A DNA stretch of 64,000 nt from Siphonodentalium dalli. Taxonomy: Eukaryota; Mollusca; Scaphopoda; Gadilida; Siphonodentaliidae. The stretch spans positions 100,521,319 through 100,585,318 of the forward strand of contig CP136066.1 in the NCBI GenBank assembly GCA_032622095.1, given 5' to 3'. Shown in pieces: positions 14,401-23,585 of the stretch. Under the pieces are notes generated by a model. It was not told the origin of the DNA and searched no databases. It saw only the letters and a program-made list of their open reading frames with translations. The translations under genes and the position numbers were made by a program. Each line of letters opens with the position of its first letter. Position 1 is the stretch's first letter.

Positions 14401-17400
14401 GACTCCAGCCATAAATGATTTTATATTAAATAAATCAATTTTACTTTTACGATAGCCTGTTAACCGGAACGATTTCAGTAGACATCGTCGACTCAAATTA
14501 GTTATTTTATAATATAATATTAATATTAGATCGCTATTGTCACCGGGAATTTATTGAAATTGGGGTACAGTACCCCTTTAATCAGCTATACTTGACAGCC
14601 CCAATGGTGTATAACAGGGAACATAATTTTATGTATTGCATCCTTTCTTATTGCCAGGAGTTCCGTGTCATACAGATTATGAAACATATGAATGTGATGA
14701 GTCTCAATCTTCCACTCCCATTGATACACGTTCACCGATGTCACAGAGCAGACATTCAAAATCTGAGGAACCAAGGTTAGTGTATAAAACTATGCGATGA
14801 GTCTGGGATTTTTTAGGCATTCATAATGGGGAAATAGTCCAGATTTTACACTAAAATCCTTAAGTCACAGGATACCGAATGATTCCGTCCCGCTTTGGGT
14901 ATTCCTCCAATTATGTAGTCCAAGTTTCCTTCAATGTAAAGCAGCTAGTGAAATCTGTAGTGATAGATACTGCGTTTATGTCCAAGCTCCATCCATGTAC
15001 CATTATATTGCGGACTTTATGCCCAGATCCAGTGGTGGGATTTTTAGTACATTTTAGTCGACTTTATCATACAAATCAATACAGAATGCTGTATTTATCA
15101 GAAAGAGTAATATCTTTTATTCATAATGACCTATTATAATCTAACTTTTATGTTAAATTATGTACAGAATATGCTATAATTAGAAATAATCACACAAATA
15201 ACCTCCAGTTTTTAATTAACGGAATTACTACATAGGTGACATGTCACAGTATAGAAGGTGGAAATGTAACTAGCGTAACCCCAAACTTCTAGGGCTAGAT
15301 CCAAATCCACTGTGTTATGACAATGCATTCTCTTTATATATGCTAGTCTCACATAAGGAGCCTCGCATATATAAGAGAATACATTGGCCTATGAATATTT
15401 ACCTTGATCTTGTAAGCCAGTGTATTCTCTTATATATGTGATGCTCCATATGGGAGACTCACATATATACGAGAATGCACCAGCGCAGCTCCCATCATAA
15501 ATCGGTATATCAATAGATATATCAAAATCCTATTTCAGTATTGCTCTGCATACAGTTCCAAAACTTTGGAGTAAGGAAGGCAGGCGGAAAGATGCAGAAA
15601 GAGAAGAAGAATCATCTGCGACTACAGAGGTACAATGCCAGCGGTTAAACATGGCACTATCTGAATTGTTATGTCTTCGCACCACAACATCTCCCTATGT
15701 TACAAGGGGTTGTGGTAACAGAGGAGGGGGGTATGGTCTGGTCTGGTTCAAGGGGGAGATGCAGTTGGAATTTCAAGGTGAACACTGCCCCCAACATAGA
15801 TCCGCCAGCCACATAACTGCCCATATAATTAAAAGTCGTAGAATTATTTCATTTGACAAAATATTGAAGAGAGTTGAAACAGTCTTTTCTCGTATATATG
15901 TGGACCGTTTATTCTCAAACTTACACACTTGATTGCCGTATAGTTTGGCTAAACAAATTTCTTGTTTTAAAAAAAACATGTGTTCCTGTTGTGTTTAACA
16001 ATTCCTGTTATGTTTAAGTATACTAAAATACTTATCCTGTACTAAATACTTTTTGATGATCACCTTAGGAAATGTTCAAACAATAATTTCAACTAACGAC
16101 CATTACTAAAATGTACTAAAACGGTGCCATTTGTATTAATCAGTATGCTGGCATTGGAAACGGAATGTCCAAATAAGGTATATTGTATTATCTTAGCATC
16201 AAGTTATTAAAAAACTTTGTGTGCTGCTTTCTCCTCAATTTAGTCATTGAAATGTTTCAGAGTGATGACAGCTCTAGATTTTCTTCCCATGGTCTAAATT
16301 TGTAATTTTTACGCGACCACCAACTAAAAAAATTGAACTGGCACAAACGAAACGATCTCAAAGTTATCAAAAAATATCAGAAACAAAACAGGTATTTTCA
16401 GTGCACGTAACGCCCTAAATAATCAACTGCTTAACCACAGCACTGAGAGCTTTCCGATGAATGGCAACAAGCCATGTTTCCGACTAAATCCTGAAAAGTT
16501 ACCCATAATTCTGCTGTGGTTAAGGAGTCGATTATTTAGGGCATTACTGTATATCAGCGAATTTGAGAGCGAGAGCTTTCTAATGAATGGCAACAAGCCA
16601 TATTTCCAACTAAATCCTGAAAAGTTACCCATAATTCTGCTGTGGTTAAGGAGTTGATTATTTAGGGCATTAATGTATATCAGCGAATTTTTTCAGAAAT
16701 CTTCTGCTTAGGTATTTGTTGAGATACGTCTTTCCAAATTATTTGTACATCATTTTTTGGTTTGAATGAGCCATGTTCATTTTACAGAATTATCTTTCAT
16801 ATCCCTCTAAAGCATAGAAACAATATGAAATAAATTTATAGAAAATTCAATATCAAACAAAATATCATCTTTCGTGTTGCACTTCTTGTTCCAAATATCC
16901 TGTTTTACACACTAGAATCTAATTGAAAAGTAAAATAGGTTTCGTAAAAATTAACTTGGAACCTTGAATACATCTTTAATATTATTTTGTAACTCATTTC
17001 GCATCTATGTTGTGTTATAGACTCGAAAACTGCTCGACCGATCTGACTAAAGATTGGTATGTAGGACTACTTTGATCCAGGGAACAATATGGGCAGGTCC
17101 AATTTTACGTGCGATTGTGTCCTTGACCTCTCTCATATACGGTCATATAGGCATGTTTCTGGACCGATCGAACAACAGTTTTTTTCTTTCTCCTAATACT
17201 TTTCAATGTTGTTCGCTCAGTATTGTTCAGGCCTACTTTGATCCCAAATGGAGAAATAAATATTTATAAATGAGTGTAGTTCAGATGATGATTTCTATGG
17301 AGTGGTAATGTTGATTTGCTTGACATTTTTGGCGATGTTACTGAAAAGCTACATTCCTCCAGTTGACATAGCCCCGGAATACTAACTTATCAGTCCCAAA

Positions 17401-17563
17401 CAATTCCATAATATGTCTTTAAAACATGTCGAACGGACGAAGTCGGGTATATCAGCTAGTTAGTTGATATTATTGAATTGCATCATTACAGCTGAGCAGT
17501 GAAGAGGATGCAGATGATATGAGGAAACAAGAACTTGCTAGAGCGTTATTTGGAGAAACATAA
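2294..17563 (+). CDS. AP4E1: AP-4 adaptor complex subunit epsilon, central part, seven exons (partial gene)
   Basis: Epsilon is the large subunit of AP-4, the coat-associated adaptor that sorts cargo at the trans-Golgi network. Seven exons with GT/AG borders and matching phases join into one open frame: 2294-2409, 2931-3146, 9883-9960, 12540-12639, 14658-14775, 15539-15629 and 17492-17563. The product shows the end of the alpha-solenoid trunk (a W-x-I-G-Q-Y-G motif across the first junction, like W-x-I-G-E-Y-G of large adaptins). Next comes the epsilon-specific LSFLDDYV...GAVPYVPPHLR hinge block, then KLWSKEG, an acidic stretch and a final QELARALFG. From memory of the vertebrate protein, these blocks occur in this order around residues 540-750. 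The N-terminal trunk lies left of the window and no ear-domain exons were found. The frame ends at a TAA (17561) ten bases before a good donor, so the gene may be truncated, shifted, or have a short isoform. Confidence 0.86.
2696..2785. repeat. Near-perfect 90 bp palindrome (foldback MITE)
   Basis: The arm starting AGAATGAGGTCCCCAGAGGG is repeated in inverse as CCCTCTGGGGACCTCGTTCT, with arms of roughly 40 bases around a short loop at about 2737-2744. It sits in the intron between the first two AP4E1 exons. No clear target duplication was seen, so its class is open. Confidence 0.8.
2931..3146 (+). CDS. AP4E1: AP4E1 exon (end of trunk solenoid)
   Basis: Exactly 72 codons, phase 0 at both ends, acceptor TTTGCAG (2924-2930) and donor CAG|GTGGGC (3147). 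It opens with AIGQYG, the adaptin motif completed by the tryptophan of the previous exon. Helical text typical of HEAT-like trunk repeats follows. An internal ATG makes the frame look like an independent ORF, but both splice sites and the homology argue for an internal exon. Confidence 0.85.
3226..3840. repeat. Two diverged tandem units carrying AAGGTCA motifs
   Basis: Two blocks about 330 bp apart share the order: TTGTTGGATT/GTATTCT, CTAATGA(A/G)GAGACGA, ACAATTTGTTTCTAACC-like text, then GTCAAGGTCA and ATGTCAAGGTCATTCT (near 3410-3445 and 3740-3778). This resembles the interior of the Helitron-type repeats further along the window. No termini were identified. Confidence 0.6.
3999..4100. mobile_element. 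Tc1/mariner-type MITE, family M1, TA target
   Basis: Terminal inverted repeats CAGTAATGCCCTAA and its inverse (TTAGGGCATTGCTG) are each flanked by TA (3997-3998 and 4101-4102). The interior reads CGACTCCTTAACCACAGCAGAATTATGGGTAA. Partial or related copies lie at 13716-13851, 16400-16676 (two) and 18560-18670. The TA duplication and short TIRs fit a Tc1/mariner-mobilised MITE. Confidence 0.8.
4373..6090. other. Intron sequence, nothing recognised
   Basis: Several short frames occur, for example at 4560-4787 and 5503-5775, without domain motifs or credible splice partners. No repeat family seen elsewhere in the window is evident. Confidence 0.45.
6090..9100. repeat. Patchwork of diverged local repeats, GC-richer
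   Basis: From 6330 to 6990 a unit of about 140 bp recurs (ACATGGCTCTTTTCCTTCTA, CACATATAAAG, ATATTGCGCA). From 7000 to 8950, cassettes recur: GTGGGGAAG with AGCGCACCAGCCAAC near 7070-7105 and 8118-8162, CCCACTCCATTACGAG with CTTGTCCCCCTGGAA near 7501-7540 and 8190-8232, and GAGATTCGGGCAACCAATCC at 8058 and 8849. Base composition is higher in G+C than its surroundings. Frames up to about 140 codons exist but none carries a motif I know. It may be a decayed large element inside the AP4E1 intron. Confidence 0.55.
9883..9960 (+). CDS. AP4E1: AP4E1 exon (trunk to hinge)
   Basis: 26 codons in phase 0, acceptor TGATTACAG (9874-9882) and donor GAG|GTATAT (9961). It starts RLAELELMCTYES and ends in a serine-rich run, matching the place where the epsilon trunk passes into the linker. 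It is short and recognised mainly from its splice sites and its position between stronger exons. Confidence 0.72.
10230..10690. repeat. Minisatellite core, about 125 bp period
   Basis: ACAGATCGAGTT(C/T)GAATATGG recurs at about 10360, 10480 and 10613, each followed by a TTTGATC(C/A)G word and GAGTTATGGCCCTTT. A GTCTGTC/GTCCATC-rich lead lies at 10230-10270. This layout (short CTGTC-like microsatellite, then tandem units) matches the Helitron-like elements elsewhere here. Ends were not located. Confidence 0.65.
10691..12539. other. Intron sequence with a decayed TTAA-type element
   Basis: Between about 11615 and 12050 the text TTTGATTCGAGGAACC, GATCAGATATCGATTTTT and a final GGGTTGAGTACCTTTA resembles the better preserved elements at 34063-34530 and 59043-59349, so an old copy is likely. 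The remainder is AT-rich and featureless to me. Confidence 0.5.
12540..12639 (+). CDS. AP4E1: AP4E1 exon (epsilon-specific hinge block)
   Basis: 33 codons plus one base, acceptor TTTTGCAG (12532-12539) and donor AAA|GTAAGT (12640). It encodes the strongest diagnostic block of the gene, LSFLDDYVADSL followed by GAVPYVPPHLR. This closely matches the hinge start of vertebrate AP-4 epsilon and is absent from AP-1 gamma and AP-2 alpha as I remember them. Confidence 0.88.
12826..13473 (+). mobile_element. Helitron-like element, family H3, 3' end defined
   Basis: The 3' end shows a palindrome (GTCCCATGGGACA), about ten spacer bases, then CTAG (13470-13473) followed by T, the classic Helitron 3' layout. 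The interior has a CCGTC/CTGTC microsatellite (12893-12930), two units with AAACTTGGCACAG and ACCATGGGAACCTGTGCACC, and a run of 22 G (13415-13436). A C16/G10 inverted pair lies at 12828-12876. The 5' terminus is not certain. Relatives occur at 19430-19607 and 21330-21960. Confidence 0.7.
13716..13851. mobile_element. M1 MITE copy
   Basis: Contains GAGAGCTTTC-AGATGAATGG text, then TTACCCATAATTCTGCTGTG and the inverted end TTTAGGGCATTACTG followed by TA. The left terminus is degraded. Same family as 3999-4100, but with the longer interior. Confidence 0.7.
13934..14577. mobile_element. TTAA-target TIR element
   Basis: Terminal repeats AGGGGTACTGTAC and GTACAGTACCCCT are flanked on both sides by TTAA (13930-13933 and 14578-14581). 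TTAA duplications are characteristic of piggyBac-type transposition. At 644 bp with no transposase frame it is non-autonomous. It lies in the AP4E1 intron, ending 80 bases before the next exon. Confidence 0.85.
14658..14775 (+). CDS. AP4E1: AP4E1 exon (serine-rich hinge)
   Basis: Acceptor TTGCCAG (14651-14657), donor AAG|GTTAGT (14776); enters in phase 1 and leaves in phase 2, matching both neighbours. The peptide is rich in Ser, Thr, Glu and Asp, as expected for the unstructured hinge between trunk and ear. It has little conserved sequence and is supported by phase and position. Confidence 0.72.
14776..15538. repeat. Intron with a short hairpin-forming repeat
   Basis: Between 15320 and 15480 the words ATTCTCTTATATATG and its inverse occur four times in alternating orientation around TCACATA(A/T) cores. 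This gives a double foldback of about 150 bp. No termini or target duplication were identified. Confidence 0.5.
15539..15629 (+). CDS. AP4E1: AP4E1 exon (KLWSKEG block)
   Basis: Acceptor TATTTCAG (15531-15538), donor GAG|GTACAA (15630). One base completes the split codon from the previous exon, then 30 codons in phase. It carries VPKLWSKEGRR, matching the KLWGKEG block that follows the hinge in vertebrate AP-4 epsilon, then an acidic and serine-rich tail. Confidence 0.82.
16400..16676. repeat. Two M1 MITE copies in tandem
   Basis: Two units carry GAGAGCTTTC, GAATGGCAACAAGCCAT, TTACCCATAATTCTGCTGTG and an end GGGCATTA(C/A)TGTATATCAGCGAA. They are spaced about 127 bp apart (ends near 16549 and 16676). 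The shared flanking word TATATCAGCGAA shows that a local duplication copied one inserted MITE with its flank, rather than two independent insertions. Confidence 0.75.
16680..17491. other. Intron sequence, nothing recognised
   Basis: AT-rich DNA between the MITE pair and the last AP4E1 exon. The frame at 17054-17269 has no motif or splice support. The stretch ends in the acceptor TCATTACAG (17483-17491). Confidence 0.45.
17492..17563 (+). CDS. AP4E1: AP4E1 exon ending in an in-frame stop
   Basis: Acceptor TCATTACAG (17483-17491), phase 0. It encodes an acidic lead and then RKQELARALFG, matching the EKQLLASSLF block of vertebrate epsilon. The frame meets TAA at 17561-17563. A strong donor CAG|GTAATT follows at 17574, so the exon may originally have run to 17573 with the frame kept open. 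A TTAA-target MITE begins 24 bases beyond that donor. Confidence 0.75.
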   Translation: MSSEEDADDMRKQELARALFGET

Positions 17564-17597
17564 GCAGCTCCAGGTAATTCCAACATTTTTCATTTAA

Positions 17598-18075
17598 AGA
17601 TATGGGCGGCGTTGGCGGTGGGTATGCTGTTAAAATATTCACCTCCGTCAAAAACCGCCATAAACAGAAAGAATAGTAAAATATAGAGAGATTTTGTTCT
17701 TATACCAATCAGAAATATGGCATAAACAGTATGTTATTGTCAAATGTTTTTCCTTTGTTATGTAAACAAAAGCAAAAAACGTTACCGAACCTGGCTTTTG
17801 TTTAGATCCGGATATTGTAAACATAAAGAGCGTTTATATCATTTATGTGTGATTAACCAATAGAATTGAGCTGTGTTATGTAAACAGAAGCAAAACTTCT
17901 GTAACACGAGCAGGCTCTTGTTTACGTGCACCATCGTTCATCTTGACGACAATATACTATTTACGCGCTGATTATGTTTGGCATATGAACAAAACTATAT
18001 ATATTTTAATATTCCTTCTGTTGATGCCGATTTGAACAAATATGAATATTTCTGCAACGAACGCAGCTCGAGCCT
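17598..18075 (-). mobile_element. TTAA-target MITE, family T1
   Basis: Flanked by TTAA at 17594-17597 and 18076-18079. The interior matches, in reverse, the elements at 46397-46874, 59986-60481 and 60845-61339. Shared words include AAAACCGCCA, CAAACAGAAAG-like text, GTTTACATAACA-like text and CGTTCGTTGCAGAAATATTC. No transposase frame. It sits directly behind the last recognisable AP4E1 exon. Confidence 0.8.
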
Positions 18076-18191
18076 TTAAAGGGAGCCAAGGTACTTGCCA
18101 TGGGTAAATGTGCAAAAAAAATTAAAGTCTGTAAAAACATCTAAGAAGAACATGGATAAATAGAAGTTCTTATGTTCGTTATTGAAAGTTT

Positions 18192-18311
18192 ATCTGTTAA
18201 AATCTGTTACGGCGATTTGTCAACAAACATCGTTGATCACGTAATAAGTTCATCTGTTAAAATCTGTTACGGCGATTTGTCAACAAACATCGTTGATCAC
18301 GTAATAAGTTC
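18192..18311. repeat. Perfect 60 bp tandem duplication
   Basis: Two adjacent 60-base units, from ATCTGTTAAAATCTGTTACG to CGTAATAAGTTC, are identical at every position. The second ends at about 18311. Perfect identity implies a recent duplication or a slippage event in assembly. Confidence 0.9.
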
Positions 18312-18559
18312 ACATATTTTAGTCTGAATGTGATCTTCACAATATTTTCCAATGACTACTTAAACATAGGTATCTTATTGGACTAATGGACTTATTTTTG
18401 ACATGCAAAATCTCATTATTGGAGAGTTAATAATAATAAAACTAAGAATCTAGTTTATTTATTTTTGCATGTTCCTTTTTAGCAAAGTCAAGTTTGAGCT
18501 TTTGCCATGGGTTCGTCGTTTGTCGAACGTGTGTGAGGGTGTGTGTCGGCATCGGTCAA

Positions 18560-18670
18560 CTAAGTAAGAGCTTTCCGATGAATTGCAAAAAAACATATTT
18601 CCGACTAAATCCTGAAAAATTACCCATAATTCTGTGGTTAAGGAGTTGATTATTTATGGCATTACTGTAT
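18560..18670. mobile_element. M1 MITE copy, left end lost
   Basis: Carries AAGAGCTTTCCGATGAATTG, TTTCCGACTAAATCC, ACCCATAATTCTG and the end GGCATTACTG followed by TA. It is a diverged member of the family first seen at 3999. Confidence 0.65.
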
Positions 18671-19105
18671 CCTTCTTTGATTATCAGCAGGAAATCTTGG
18701 TTTTTTTTGTCCATCCATGCAGATATCTCGACAATGGGTTATCGGATCTGAATGAAATTTGGTATGAAGCTTTCCCATCATGACTGCTTTCAAAAGAGAA
18801 CTGAATGCAATAGATGCATTTCCCATGTTCAGTTTGACACCAAAGGGGTATGCCAGCACCCGAGGTGTAACTTCTTGTTGATATATTATTGCTTGCTTTT
18901 GGTTTCAGGTTCAGACCCTGGGTATGATCAAAGATAAAGCATTCCAGGGCAGGATTTGGATGTTGTCGGTTGTTTTGGAATAGAGAGACAACACTGGAAT
19001 TTCACACGTGGAACTAACTCGTTATCTGATCAATGAAAAAATATACTGTATGTTTGTTCTCAAAATTTCTGTGATCTCTTATTGCACTAAATTCATGAAT
19101 ATTAT

Positions 19106-19317
19106 AGGGGTACTATACACTAAATCCAACCATTTATGGGATTGGAGTCATAAATTAATTTTCATTATAATTACCATGTTGTTCGCATCGTTTAAAGAGC
19201 ACACGAGTGTATTTTGCACTAATCCATGGCTCAAATTCATTCATTTGTTGCATATATTCTGTTGAGTATAAAAGGAGATGGTCCCATAAATGGTCGGATT
19301 TAGTGTAGAATACCCCT
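19106..19317. mobile_element. TTAA-target TIR element, 212 bp
   Basis: The inverted ends AGGGGTACTATACACTAAAT and ATTTAGTGTAGAATACCCCT match over about 30 bases. TTAA follows on the right (19318-19321); the left flank reads TTAT, a one-base decay of TTAA. The terminal AGGGGTACT is shared with the element at 13934, so the two may use the same transposase. Confidence 0.8.
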
Positions 19318-19429
19318 TTAAATTATGTAATTTGTAAAACAAATTTTGTTAAAATAAATTTTTGTGTTTTTTTTGTTAAACCATCATTATAATTCGTCGT
19401 GCCTGTTAGTAGGTATATTTTTCTAACTT

Positions 19430-19607
19430 GGCTTCACCATTATTTCGAGGGTGTTCAAGAAGGTGCACCTTAATTATACCCTACATTTTTCTGTAATTTT
19501 TTTTAACCTGGCACAGATGGCAATTTTTTTCTCTACTGCCACGCTGAGGGGTGGGGGGGGGGGTATCCTTTAGTCCCTTTAGACAAATTGGGACAGCCCA
19601 CCTCTAG
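19430..19607 (+). mobile_element. Helitron-like 3' end, family H3
   Basis: A G-run (19553-19563), then TATCCTTTAGTCCC paired with GGGAC across a short loop, then AGCCCACCT and CTAG (19604-19607) followed by T. This matches the 3' end at 13437-13473 nearly word for word. The body to the left is a shortened unit with CTGGCACAGATGG; the 5' end is missing. Confidence 0.7.
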
Positions 19608-19674
19608 TTGTGGAAATTTAGGCATCTAAGTCCCTGGGATTTATAGTTGTTTCAGTCACCATATTATATGCTTA

Positions 19675-20453
19675 ATGCATGGCTTGGAGTTGATTATGCC
19701 AATATATTTTATCTCAAGTGATTATCTAAGCCTGGTACAAACTAATGATGGTTCATTGACACTCACTATTTCCGATAGTTCTGCCCCCAACACGATAGTC
19801 CGCTTCCTGATTGTATCACACTCACTATCGCTGGAAAATATATTTTTATCATGCATGCTATTTCGGACAATATCTTGATCAAGTTCGAAAACCAGGTTTG
19901 TCCGATTTCTTTTGCCTGAGTTATGGCCTTAGTTTATCTATTTTTAGCAATTTTATGACCATTAGCATTATAACTAGAACAAACTTCAACCGATTTCATT
20001 CATATTGGGTGTATGGATATTGCACTCCAATATCTCAATCATTGGGCATATGGATTTTTATCAAAAATATTTTGATTGACTTCAAAAACCAGGTTTGTCA
20101 ATTTTTTTTTACATGAGTATGACTCTTAATTCTGAGTTATGGTTCCTTAGTTTATTCATGTTAATCCCTCATCCGATTGTCACCAAATTGCATATGGCTC
20201 TTCGGGGTGGTCTATAGATGGGACCCATCAAATCTTTTTGAAAGTTGTTAAAAACATGGCCACCAGCAGCCATCTTTGATATCACATTTGAATTCATTGA
20301 TCGTCACACCATACATCCCACATTTATTGGATAAATTTATTATTTTAATTTACAGGCATGTTTACGATCACTTCTAGATGAGAGCTATCAAATTTGAAGA
20401 TTTTCGATGAAACACAAGGCGGCCAGGAACCATTTTGGATATTACTCATTACA
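19675..20453. repeat. Diverged minisatellite units
   Basis: Two units share ATATTTTGATTGACTTC/ATATCTTGATCAAGTTC, GAAAACCAGGTTTGTC and GAGTTATGGC(C/T) (near 19870-19930 and 20060-20130). A third region (20200-20430) has ACATGGCCACCAGCAGCCAT, linking it to the minisatellite at 951. It is probably a Helitron interior with lost ends. Confidence 0.55.
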
Positions 20454-21304
20454 CAGGGTTTCCGCTAGGGGGTAGGGGAATGGGGCTGGTAGCCGTCAAG
20501 GGGAAAAATCCAGGTAAAAGTAGCCTGTTTTAGCACTGGTTGAACTACTTTCATTATATCGGTCAATAGAATCGTGTGAGAGAAGAAATGGCAGATTGTT
20601 TTGTTCCATTTCTGCCCAAGTGCCAAGCTATCAAACCTTATATATGTACCTGTAACTTTAAAACTAGTAAATTTATTAGATATAAATTAATTTACGAAGT
20701 ACAGAACACCAGTAATTTGGATCCCGAGTTAAACGTGCTCGTTAATGTTAAAAGACTCACTGTGGAAGACCCAGCAGATATTTCGGATGCATAACGTAAT
20801 CGGAATATATTTTAGCAGCTGCAGTGTAAATATAGAAGGCTGATTACATATCTGGCCGATGAGTATTCTTTGTGGGCAGTCGTAAGATGCCTTGATGCCT
20901 GGTGCGGCTACTCCAACATTTCTCTCTCGCTCTATTACAAAGTGAACAGTATATTTTGCAGTATAAAACATGACTGGTACGATTAAAATACTGCTCTTTT
21001 GCATAACATAACCGCAACGTAACTAACCAGCCTCAAAGGCATAGCTTCTAGCGATGTCAGTTCCGATCACTTCCTGTTTCAATTTTCTGTATAACAATGC
21101 GTTTAGAGTGTGTACACTCACAAGATATAACATAAATTCACCTTTTAAAATTCCTTAGTACTATTCCAACAAAATTCAGAAGTTTTAAACATCTTTATAC
21201 CTTTATAGACATGCAGTATGTCCTGGGGTATGGCAGGAGGGGAAAACTTGGCGAGGGGAACGGGGCCGTCAAGGGGACCCCCTGCCGGTATAGCGGAAAC
21301 CCTG
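20454..21304. mobile_element. hAT-like non-autonomous element
   Basis: The ends CAGGGTTTCCGCTA and TAGCGGAAACCCTG are inverted repeats, followed inward on both sides by G-rich text with CCGTCAAGGGG. The word CATTACA directly precedes the left end and directly follows the right end, giving a 7-base direct repeat close to the 8 bp expected for hAT. The two short internal frames (20576-20794, 20729-21004) have no transposase motif. Confidence 0.75.
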
Positions 21305-21329
21305 CATTACATGACTAATTATTTACTCT

Positions 21330-21960
21330 ACGTGCCCTGCAGCAAACATTTTTCTCCCTTGACATTCCGTCTGAGGACTATAGTAATGAACTTTGTCCAT
21401 GTGTGTGTCGTACCGTCCGTCCATCTGGAGCATTGTCCGAGTCTGTATTCTGTCATTTTCTAGTCAATTTTTTTTAAACTTGGCACATATATCAACCAGC
21501 ATGGGACCTGCGCACCTGCGATTTTGAGTTTGGTTGGACACATTTTTGTGGAGTTATTGCCCTTTTTTACATAGAATCATACATCCTGTGACGCATCTTT
21601 TGTCCGAGCCTGTGATCCATCATTTTCCGGTATATTTTAAAAAAACTTTGCACAGATGTCAACCAGCATGGGAGCATGTGATATTGAGTTCAGTCGGAGT
21701 TATTGCCATTTTTCGACATAGAATCATACATCCTGGGATGCTCCTTTTGTTCGAGTCTGTATTCCATTTATTTTCCAGTCAATTTTGTTTAGACTTTGCA
21801 CAGATGTCAACCAGCATGGAAACCTGCACACCTGCCATTTTGAGTTCAGTCAGAGTCATTTTTGCAGAGTTATTGCCATTTTTCGACAGAAATGTTTTAT
21901 GTTTTTTAATTTAGAGTTATTGACTCTTTCTCGACACATTGAAGATATCCAACATATTTA
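21330..21960. repeat. Helitron-type minisatellite, family H3 body
   Basis: Three units carry AAACTTGGCACA or close variants, ATCAACCAGCATGGGA, CACCTGC(G/C)ATTTTGAGTT and GAGTTATTGCC(C/A)TTTTT. A GTCCGTCC microsatellite leads. Same unit type as 12930-13330. Confidence 0.65.
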
Positions 21961-22616
21961 GTGAATGTGCGCTTTGTATCATATTGGTGTAATGAATTCC
22001 TCCTACAGTTTGTAGTATAGGGATCTGAAACCCATAAATCCTTCAAACCAGCCACCTTCGTCAGCGGGGGACATATTTGTCAGCGATCTTTTATTCATCC
22101 AATTTATTGCAAACTTCATGAACAAATTTGTTCCGAATGAAGAAGTAAATATTTACAATTGGACGTATATAATTCATTCATAGTGTTTTCTGAAATGGTA
22201 CGATCTGCGTGTCTTGGCATATTCGGTAACATTAGTTGAATGCTGCATTCTTTCAGTGAACAGCCCCTGGGTACTCATCGGTTTGACTCACTGAAATAAG
22301 TACATAAAATGTCTTCAATTTCAAGCAGTCAGAATATGTGCATCTAAATTCATGAAAAGATGTGTTACATGTACATGTATAATTTAATGCCAAAAAAATC
22401 AATATCACACACCAAACAACAATAAAAAACAAAAAACACCACGGTTGTCCCTTAAATATGCACATGTTTGAATATCAAGATACCTAAACGGGGTTCACAA
22501 TTAGATAGCGATTGGTTTACAATAAGCGAGATCACTAAGTCACATCCATATTGAATTCATCCAGCCCCCGTTCCACAGTTTAAGTGGTACAGGTCAAAGT
22601 CCTGGAGTTGCTTTCA

Positions 22617-22694
22617 ATATATGGAATTCATGAATATTCAAATGCTCCATATATGGAATTCATGAATATTCAAAACTCCATATATGGAATATGG
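22617..22694. repeat. Short tandem repeat, 31-32 bp period
   Basis: ATATATGGAATTCATGAATATTC begins at 22617 and 22649, and a truncated third unit begins at 22680. Each unit contains the 10-base palindrome ATGAATTCAT in reverse-complement context. Confidence 0.8.
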
Positions 22695-22850
22695 TTACGA
22701 CTCAGTGACAGGATTTATCGCGATCACATGTGTCACATGATGTCAGGAGGTTCGGGCGGCTCTTTAAAAACACTTCTGTTTAAATTTATTTAAAAAAAAC
22801 ACTACTGTACTTTTTTAAATTTCTGTTAAATATGTTATTTAGTCAATATA

Positions 22851-23402
22851 ATCCTGGGTTCGCACTGCCACTTGCGAAATTTGCCAATGGCAAAAATAAT
22901 TCACATTGGCAAAAAAGAAATTCATTTGGTAAAAGTTTTGGCAAGTCACTTTTTAATTCCTCAAGACGGCTGACAAATATTGGCCAATCAATACCATTCA
23001 TTTCAGGAAACTCTTACACTATAACTATATTAGTGGTGTTTTATATGGTTCAGGAAAAGTTAACACCGCAGTTAATATGATAGCTTTTATAAATAGTATC
23101 GATGGGTGGATTGATTACCCCTATTTAGTGTGGTGGTGTTTACATAGCTAATCCTCTTGTGATGTGCCCTTCTGATTGGTTTACTTTTGTATGATAAACC
23201 ACAATAGAGATGAGAGTATAATTATTAACTAACTGCTTTCCTATCGATATCAAAAGTAATTCAAACCGCGAGTATAGAAACATAAGACTTAATGTCACAG
23301 AAAATGGTACTATCAGGGATAGCATTTGGTAAATTCTAAATGAATTTGGCAAAACATATTTTCATTTGGCAAACGTCAATTTCGGTCCAGCGCTGACCCT
23401 GA
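22851..23402. mobile_element. Possible TIR element with TTTGCCAA motifs
   Basis: The ends ATCCTGGGTTCGCACTGCC and, in inverse, ATCAGGGTCAGCGCTGGACC are similar but diverged. Both ends are followed inward by TTTGCCAA. No clear target duplication. The interior is AT-rich with no recognised gene. Confidence 0.35.
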
Positions 23403-23585
23403 TAGAATCATACCAAAAGGAAGGAATATTTCTTTTATAACTATATTTAGAAGTGGCTAGTTGGCCACATTTACCCCCTTCCAATTGGATTATATTGATG
23501 AGCTATATTCTGATATTTAATCAAACACTGCGTGAGTATTGGCTAACAGATGTCCTCCAGTCCAGTGCTGATTCTGTCACTGTCA

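Noticed and set aside
20576-21004. Coding exons inside the CAGGGTTTCCGCTA-bounded element
   Set aside because: The frames are short and overlap on opposite strands. They lack hAT transposase motifs and lie entirely inside a non-autonomous element.
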